Shown here: one piece after another, positions 58,234 to 64,000 of the stretch
Layout: every line of letters starts with the position of its first letter
Numbering within the stretch: the stretch's first letter is position 1
Assembly: GCA_023213395.1 (NCBI GenBank)
Contig: CM041465.1
Span: 40,617,741 to 40,681,740 of the forward strand
Direction of reading: 5' to 3'
DNA length: 64,000 bases
DNA from: Cycas panzhihuaensis
Lineage: Eukaryota > Cycadophyta
The notes under the pieces: generated by a model
Databases searched by the model: none
What the model was told of the DNA's origin: nothing
What the model saw: only the letters and a program-made list of their open reading frames with translations
Program-made: the position numbers and the translations under genes

Positions 58234-58672
58234 TATTGGATATTGTGACAACAATAGTTTGAGGCTAAAATTTTAGCATGTTGGCAGCACGGTTTCTCCC
58301 CCTAATCTTTCTCGGGGGTTCCAAGGGGGGTGGAAGCCCCCCTTGGCCGAGGGGTGCGGGGGGCATGGAACGCCCCCCACTAAGAGGGGTTTCGGGGGTG
58401 ATAGCCCCTGACGTAAAAAATTAGCCCTGTAAACCATATTAAATTATAAAAACAATCAAGGTCATTCATTACAAATACCCTAGATTCTATAGTTGAGATT
58501 TATGCCTTGGATGACCCTCTCATGTAGCATGATTTAGGGCTTTTCTTATTATGTTGTATGTGATGTAATGTACTATGATGAGGGTAGTGGCTAGTTGTTA
58601 TTCTTGAGAGCACTCTACTACTGAGATGTACTTTGTCTCAATTCTACAGTAATAAAGACCGATACCTTTCCT
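58234..58672 (+). repeat. Copia C LTR1, 3'-truncated
   Basis: Matches the first ~440 bp of LTR2 (58850 onward), starting TATTGGATATTGTGAC and stopping at tttcctat. There it jumps to the end of the element interior (gaagcaggtggagtgg), normally found just before the polypurine tract, as at 63250. So a deletion removed the LTR end and nearly all of the interior. Confidence 0.88.
58321..58346 (+). promoter_or_regulatory. GC hairpin in Copia C LTR1
   Basis: ccaagggggg pairs perfectly with ccccccttgg around tggaag; with a T-G closing pair the loop is GGAA, a GNRA tetraloop. The same hairpin is in LTR2 and, shortened, in LTR3. Confidence 0.7.
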
Positions 58673-58849
58673 ATCGAAGCAGGTGGAGTGGCACTTGAGA
58701 AGATTCACACAAATCAGAATTATACTGATATGTTTACAAAACCAGTACCATTAGAGAAGTTTAAATGTTGTTTGACTTCTCTTGACTTGTAGAAAAGATG
58801 ATGAAGGGTCTAGGAAAGGTACCGGGTAAATTGTTGTCAAGGTGGAGAT
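58673..58849 (+). pseudogene. Copia C deleted copy: 3' end of RNase H and polypurine tract
   Basis: Reads SGVALEKIHTNQNYTDMFTK and PLEKFKCCLTSL, the very end of Copia pol (compare 63254-63370), followed by a ~60-bp spacer and the purine tract aaggtggagat right before LTR2. Only about 40 codons of pol remain. Confidence 0.88.
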
Positions 58850-59493
58850 TATTAGATATTATGACAACAATAGTTTGAGGCTAAATTTTTGGTATGTTGG
58901 TAGTGCGGTTTTCCCCCCTAATCTTTCTGGGGGGTTCCAAGGGGGGCGAGAGCCCCCCTTGGATGGGGGGTGTAAGGGACGTGGAATGCCCTCCACTAAG
59001 AAGGGGTTTGGAGGCGATAGCACCCGACCCGAAAAATTAGCCATGTAATCTATATTAAATTGTAAAGATAATCATGATCGTTCCTTACAAATACCCTAGA
59101 TTCTACAGTTAAGATTTATGCCTTGGATGACCCTCTCATATAGCTCAATTTAGGGATTTTCTTATTATGTTGTATGTAATATAATGTACTGTGATAAGGG
59201 CAGTGGTTGGTTGTTATTCTTGAGAGCACTCTGCTACTAAGATATACTTTTTCTCCATTCTATAGTAATAAAGATTGATACATTTCCTGTGTGGATGATT
59301 CCCTAGCACACTGCTAGGGTTTTACCACGTTATATTGGGTGTATATGTGATGTTTAGCTTTTATATTCATGTTATTGTGTTATCTCTGATTTTAGAACTT
59401 GCATGTTAAATTTTAGTTTTGATTTCTGTAACTAGTTGTAAAATAGTTCAGATCTGGTGGCAGTTTAAGGTTTGGGACCTTGTATTCTCAACA
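58850..59493 (+). repeat. Copia C LTR2 (shared)
   Basis: 644 bp, starting TATTAGATATTATG (TG decayed) and ending TTGTATTCTCAACA. It acts as 3' LTR of the deleted copy and 5' LTR of the nearly complete one. It contains three successive GC-rich inverted repeats at about 58913-59000. Confidence 0.92.
58937..58962 (+). promoter_or_regulatory. GC hairpin with GNRA loop in Copia C LTR2
   Basis: ccaaggggggc and gccccccttgg form a perfect 11-bp stem closing a GAGA loop. A smaller stem (cccccc/gggggg) lies just before it at 58913-58934. In RNA such a stem would be very stable. Confidence 0.75.
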
Positions 59494-59495
59494 AG

Positions 59496-59507
59496 TGGTA
59501 TCAGAGC
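59496..59507 (+). other. Copia C primer-binding site
   Basis: tggtatcagagc, two bases after LTR2, a perfect match to the initiator Met-tRNA complement. Confidence 0.92.
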
Positions 59508-59563
59508 CACTTTTTTTTTGCAGCAAGTTTATTAAGGTTTTGGTGTCAGCTTTTCTACACCAA

Positions 59564-60484
59564 ATGGTAAAACTAGCAAGTGCAAAGTTCAAGGTGGAGA
59601 AATTCAATGGCAAGAACAACTTCGAGTTGTGGAAGCTAAAAGCATATGATATTCTTGTACAACAGGGTTTGTACAAATCCCTTGTAGGTAAATCAAAGAA
59701 ACCTACAGGGATGGACGATAATAAATGGGATGATTTATATAAGAATGCACTTAGCACAATATGATTATGCTTGGCAGATGAAGTTTTGTTTAACATCACA
59801 AGGGAGCAGACAGCAGCAGGATTATGGACCTGGTTGGAAGGTCTGTATATGACCAAATCAGTAACAAATCGAATCTACCTAAAGAGGCAACTATACTCGT
59901 TACGGATGAATGAAGGTATAAAAATTACTGACTATTTAAATATTTTCAATACTTTTATTTGCCAGTTGACTAATATCGATGTTAAAATTGAGGATAAGGA
60001 CAAGGATGTTACTTTCTTATGCTCATTACTCGAATCCTGGGATAATATTGTCACCTCAATTAGATTTAGGACTATAGATGAATTAGAATATGATTCTGTT
60101 GTGAGTGCTTTTCTAATGGAAGAAGTGTAGAGGAAGTCTAGTCTTGAAACCTCCACACCAAAAGCTATGACGGCAAGCGGTAGAACGATTAAGAGAGGAC
60201 AAAACTCTAGGGATATATCGAGGTCAAAATCAAAAGGCAAGAAGAGTAAGCTTAGGTGTTGGCACTGTAATAAGACCGGTCACCTCAAGAAGGATTGCTA
60301 CAAAAGGAAGGAATTCCAAAAAAATGAAGAACCCACAAAGGAGATGAATCAGGTAAAGTCAAATCAAGGTATGGATGATGATGTCTTAGTTTCTTGTAAT
60401 GTTTCTCATTATCACCATGACTGGTTATTAGATTCAAGTGCTTCGCACCATATGTGTCCACACAAGAGTTGGTTCTCATCATAA
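59564..60484 (+). pseudogene. Copia C gag and start of protease
   Basis: The start at 59564 reads MVKLASAKFKVEKFNGKNNF, then ELWKLKAYDILVQQGL, the Tork gag opening. A TGA at 59762 stands where Arg would be CGA. The core continues LADEVLFNITREQTAAGLW, TNRIYLKRQLYSLRM. A TAG at 60128 breaks it again. The zinc knuckle CWHCNKTGHLKKDC (CX2CX4HX4C, near 60259) binds RNA. The protease loop reads DWLLDSSASHHM, with Ser in place of the Gly of DSG, so activity is doubtful. A stop follows at 60482-60484. Confidence 0.92.
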
Positions 60485-61620
60485 CAACCTCTTGATAGTG
60501 GTGATGTGTTTATGGGGAATGAAGTTTCTTATAAGATAGTAGGCATTGGTAGCATCAGAATTAAGATGTTCGATGGGGTAGTGAGAACATTAACTGAGGT
60601 TAGACATGTAGTTGATCTTAAAAGGAATCTTATTTCTTTGGGTGAACTAGATTCAGGTGGTTATAAGCATACAGGTCATGAAGGAGTCCTAAAGGTGTTA
60701 AAGGGTGCCTTGGTTATTATGAAAGCCTTAAAGAAAGGAAATCTTTATATTTTAGTGGGAAGTACAGATGTCAGCCAAGCAGCTACAACATCAAAGACTA
60801 CAGAAAATCCATCTTAGTTATGGCATCAGAGACTTGGGCACATGAGTGAGAGAGGACTTAAGGTACTGATAAATCATAAGTTACTTCCTGACTTACAACT
60901 TTCAGATTTGGTTTTCTGTAAACATTGTATTTTTAGAAAGTAGTATAGACTCAAGTTTAAAGTAGGGAGTCACACTAGTAAAGGCGTTCTAGATTACATA
61001 CATTTAGATGTGTGGGGACCATCCCTTAAAATATCTTATGGAGGATCATTGTACTTTGTCACATTTATAGATGATTACTCCATAAAGGTATGGGTCTATT
61101 TTTCAAAAAAGAAATCTGAAGTATTTAGTATATTTAAGCAGTATAAGGCACTAGTTAAGAACAACACTAGAAAGACAATCAAATGTTTAAGAACTGACAA
61201 CGGAGGTGAATTCAACTCTTTGGAATTTGAGAACTATTGCAGAGAAGCTAGGATCGAAAGACATAAGACCACTAGCTATACTCTGCTTGCTATCTGGTAA
61301 ACAGGTCACCATCACTTGCAATAGATTACAAGATTCCTGAAGAGGTATGGATTGGACATCCATGTGATTATTAAAATTTAAAAGTTTTTTGTTGTGATGC
61401 TTATGCCTGGACTGACAAAAGTAAATGTTCAAAGTTAGACCCAAAATCTAAGAGATATATCTTTATTGGTTATGATGATAAGGATGGTGTGAAGGGATAC
61501 ATGTTATGGGATCCTACTACCTACAAAATCACCATTAACAGAGATGTTATATTTGATGAATCTCCCATTGTAAAATCAGACAGTGGAGAAGTTGAAATGA
61601 AATAGGAGCAGCAAGTTAAA
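60485..61620 (+). pseudogene. Copia C protease end, GAG-pre-integrase and integrase with deletion
   Basis: Reads GIGSIRIKMFDGVVRTL, LKRNLISLGELDSGGY, then the zinc motif LWHQRLGHMSERGLKVL and CKHCIF. The integrase core follows: YIHLDVWGPS (first Asp), FVTFIDDYSIKVWVYF and CLRTDNGGEFNSLEF (second Asp). At about 61278 the frame jumps from KTTSYT to ACYLVNRSPSLAIDYKIP. About 45 codons are gone, including the VAER segment that holds the catalytic Glu. The C-terminal part ends WIGHPCDY, KRYIFIGYDD and YKITINRDVIFDESP. Integration by this copy would be impossible even if stops were repaired. Confidence 0.9.
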
Positions 61621-63370
61621 CATTAACAAGTTAAGTTTGAAATGTAGCCATATGTAGAATCAAAAGAGTAGGAAGATCTTTCTAAAGATGAATCTACATC
61701 AGATTCATAGGAGTATGTGAATACTCCTCTGCTAACAGTTAGAAGTTGTACATGAGTTAGTCATCCACCTGACAGGTACAACCCTTCTATTTTTATTACT
61801 TTGGTTTCTAATGTTGGTGAGCCCACATGTTATCAGGAAGCAGTAGATGATATCCATGGTGAGAAGTGGAAAAAGGCTATGCAGGAAGAGATAGATGCTT
61901 TGAAGAAAAATAATTCATGGGACTTGGTAGAACTTCCACATGGCAGGAAGATTGTTGGTTTCAGGTGGGTTTTCAAAAAGAAAATAAATGTTGATAGAAA
62001 GGCTAATAAATACAGGGCAAGACTGGTGGCTAAAGGTTTTGCACAGAAAGTAGGTATTGACTTTCATGAGATCTTTTCACCAGTTATCAAACTTGTTTCA
62101 ATTCAAGTGATGTTAGCATTGGTAGCTTCTCTCAATTTGGAGTTGGAGTAGTTAGATGTAAAAATAACTTTTCTATATGGAGATTTATATGAGGAGAACT
62201 ATATGGATCAACCAGAAGGGTTTGTACAAGATGGTAGGAAAAGACTTGTTTGCAGGCTTAGGAAATCATTATATGGCATGAAGCAATCACCTAGGCAGTG
62301 GTATAAGAAGTTTGATGCCTTTATGGAAAGCCAAAATTTTAAAAGAAGTGAGTATGATCATTGTATTTACTTTAAATTTATGGACAATGGCTTATTCATT
62401 ATCTTAGTATTATATGTTGATGACACGCTAGTTACAAGCAAAAGCATGGAAGAAATCAATAAGCTAAAGGCTCTATTAGCTAGGACTTTTGATATGAAGG
62501 ATCTAGGAGCTGCAAAACAAATCTTAGGCATGGAGATACATAGAGACAGAAAAAATAGTAAGCAATGGTTATCACAGCAGAAATATATGCAGAAGGTGCT
62601 AACCAGGTTTGGTATGGCAAATGTGAAACTAGTGAGTATCCCACTGGCTTCTTATTTTAAGCATTCTTCAAATATGAGTCCAAGTAGTGAAGAAGAAAAG
62701 GTTTATATGTCTCGTGTGCCTTATTCTAGTGTAGTAGGAAGTTTGATATATGCCATGGTATGTACAAGACCTGATATTTCATATACAGTCGATGTAGTTA
62801 GTATGTTTATGGAAAATCCAGGAAAAGAACATTGGGCTGCAGTGAAATGGGTGCTTCGATATTTGAGAGGCACAAGTGACTACTACATCAACATTGGAGG
62901 TACAGGTAATCAGGTTTGTGGATATGTTGATTCATACTTTGTAGGAGATTTAGAAAAAAGAAGGTCTACTTCAGGTTATATTTTCACTCTTGCAAATAGT
63001 CCAGTTAGTTGGATGTCCAAATTGCATAGCACAATTACACTATCAACTACAGAAGTTAAATATATTGTTGTAGCACATGCTTGTAAAGAAGCAATCTAGT
63101 TATAGGGTCTATTGGTTGATCTTGGAAGGAGATAGGAAAATGTAAAGGTATTTTGTGATAGTCAAAGTGCCATTTACTTAGCCAAGAATCTAGCTTATTA
63201 CAATAGAACAAAACATATTACTCTTAAGTACCATTTTGTTAAATAGGTTGTGGAAGCAAGTGGAGTGGCACTTGAGAAGATTCATACAAATCAAAATTGT
63301 ACTGATATGTTTACAAAACTAGTGCCATTAGAGAAGTTCAAATGTTGTTTGACTTCTCTTGGCTTGTAGA
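61621..63370 (+). pseudogene. Copia C reverse transcriptase and RNase H
   Basis: The linker leads to EPTCYQEAVDDIHGEKWKKA, SWDLVELPHGRKIVGFRWVF and RLVAKGFAQKVGIDFHEIFS. A TAG at 62149 replaces the Gln of LEQLDVK. The long open piece 62203-63099 holds QPEGFV, RLRKSLYGMKQSPRQWYKKF, the active site YVDD (62413-62424), and RNase H with GYVDSYFVGDLEKRRSTSGY and TLSTTEVKYIVV. The first catalytic Asp of RNase H (YVDSYF) and the Glu (TEVKY where TEAEY is usual) are visible. Three stops near 63098-63246 break the end. Confidence 0.93.
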
Positions 63371-63409
63371 AAAGATGATGAAGGGTCTAGGAAAAGTACC
63401 GGGTAAATT

Positions 63410-63426
63410 ATTGTCAAGGTGGAGAT
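63410..63426 (+). other. Copia C polypurine tract
   Basis: caaggtggagat right before LTR3, as before LTR2 (58838-58849). Confidence 0.8.
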
Positions 63427-64000
63427 CGTTGGATATTGTGACAACAATAGTTTGAGGCTAAAATTTTGGCATGTTGGCAGTGCAGTTTCCCCCCTAATCT
63501 TTCTCCGGGGGTTCCAAGGGGGGCGATCCCCCCTTAGACGAGGGGTGTTGGGGACGTGGAACACCCCTCACTAAGAGGGGGTTTGGAGGCGATAGCCCCC
63601 AACCGAAAAAATTAGCTCTGTAATCCATATTAAATTGTAAAGACAATCATGATCGTTCCTTACAAATACCCTAGATTCTACAATTAAGATTTATGCCTTG
63701 GATGACCCTCTCATGTAGCTCAATTTAAGGTTTTTCTTATTATGTTGTATGTAATGTAATGTACTGTGATAAGGGCGGCGGCTGGTTGTTGTTCTTGAGA
63801 GCACTCTGCTACTGAGATATACTTTTTCTCCATTCTACAATAATAAAGATCGATACATTTCCTATGTAGATGATTCCCTAACACACTGTTAGGGTTTTAC
63901 CATGTTATATCGGGTGCATATGTGATGTTTGGCTTTCATATTCATGTTATTGTATCATCTCTAATTTTAAAACTTACATGTTAAATTTTAGTTTCGATTC
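63427..64000 (+). repeat. Copia C LTR3, cut by window end
   Basis: Starts CGTTGGATATTGTGAC (TG decayed to CG) and follows LTR2 to the last base of the window; about 70 bp are missing by comparison. Its hairpin (63514-63536) has lost the GNRA loop. Confidence 0.9.

Larger units (their letters stand above)
58850..64000 (+). mobile_element. Copia C: nearly complete Tork-type Copia retrotransposon, cut by window end
   Basis: LTR2, primer site, gag, protease, integrase, reverse transcriptase, RNase H, polypurine tract and LTR3 in Copia order. Phrases such as LKRQLYSLRMNEG, CWHCNKTGHLKKDC and RLRKSLYGMKQSPRQWYKKF resemble the Tork (Tnt1-like) branch. About ten stops and one integrase deletion make it inactive. 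Together with LTR1 and the deleted interior it forms a tandem array sharing LTR2. Confidence 0.92.

Noticed and set aside
58842-59048. Open frames on both strands in Copia C LTR2
   Set aside because: They cover the GC hairpins in the LTR and are explained by the inverted repeats.

Overview
This window looks like intergenic DNA from a large, AT-rich plant nuclear genome. I found no intact host gene, no convincing tRNA or rRNA gene and nothing bacterial. Almost all of it is nested, decayed LTR retrotransposons of the Copia and Gypsy superfamilies. Several have primer-binding sites matching plant initiator-methionine tRNA (TGGTATCAGAGC type). The style (old elements, LTRs up to about 1.2 kb, in-frame stops that look like C-to-T decay) fits a gymnosperm or another giant plant genome. 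The species cannot be read from the sequence.

Layout. (1) 1349-4930: a small non-autonomous LTR element (E1) carrying a captured alpha-tubulin gene fragment. (2) 5672-9097: minus-strand Copia A, whose start is interrupted by minus-strand Copia B (9098 to about 12990). (3) About 12990-13910: an internally deleted copy (G1c) of a Tat-like Gypsy family, G1. (4) 15298-20846: a young non-autonomous Copia element (N2) with matching 476-bp LTRs, a perfect 5-bp target duplication and a long leader holding a CpG-rich segment and a ~105-bp tandem repeat. (5) 21350-21841: a candidate lone LTR. (6) About 22800-31928: minus-strand Gypsy G1a. (7) 31929-48182: minus-strand chromovirus-type Gypsy G2. Its 3' LTR is split by non-autonomous element N1 (32234-34944, target duplication agttc). 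Its integrase is split by plus-strand Gypsy G3 (35909-42939, target duplication caatc). (8) 48641-49650: an isolated gag-like remnant. (9) 50270 to about 57450: plus-strand G1b, then a long perfect (AT)n tract. (10) 58234-64000: a tandem Copia array (Copia C), LTR1 - deleted interior - LTR2 - nearly complete Tork-type interior - LTR3, with LTR3 cut by the window end.

The most notable signal is in family G1. Its pol order is RT, RNase H, integrase, and the usual Tat-type second RNase H (aRNH) is absent between RNase H and integrase. Instead an aRNH-like domain lies about 1 kb downstream of integrase as a separate ORF. It starts at an ATG in CCATGG context and is exactly 405 nt in both copies (22903-23307 minus, 56838-57242 plus), with no indel and only in-frame stops. 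Other items worth a second look are the alpha-tubulin capture in E1, the primer-binding-site copies inside the N2 LTR, and the GNRA-looped GC hairpins in the Copia C LTRs.

The elements do not work together as a pathway. The nesting gives a relative history: G2 is older than N1 and G3, and N2 is the youngest by LTR similarity (9 differences in 476 bp, counted by eye). Edges without LTRs or target duplications are approximate.
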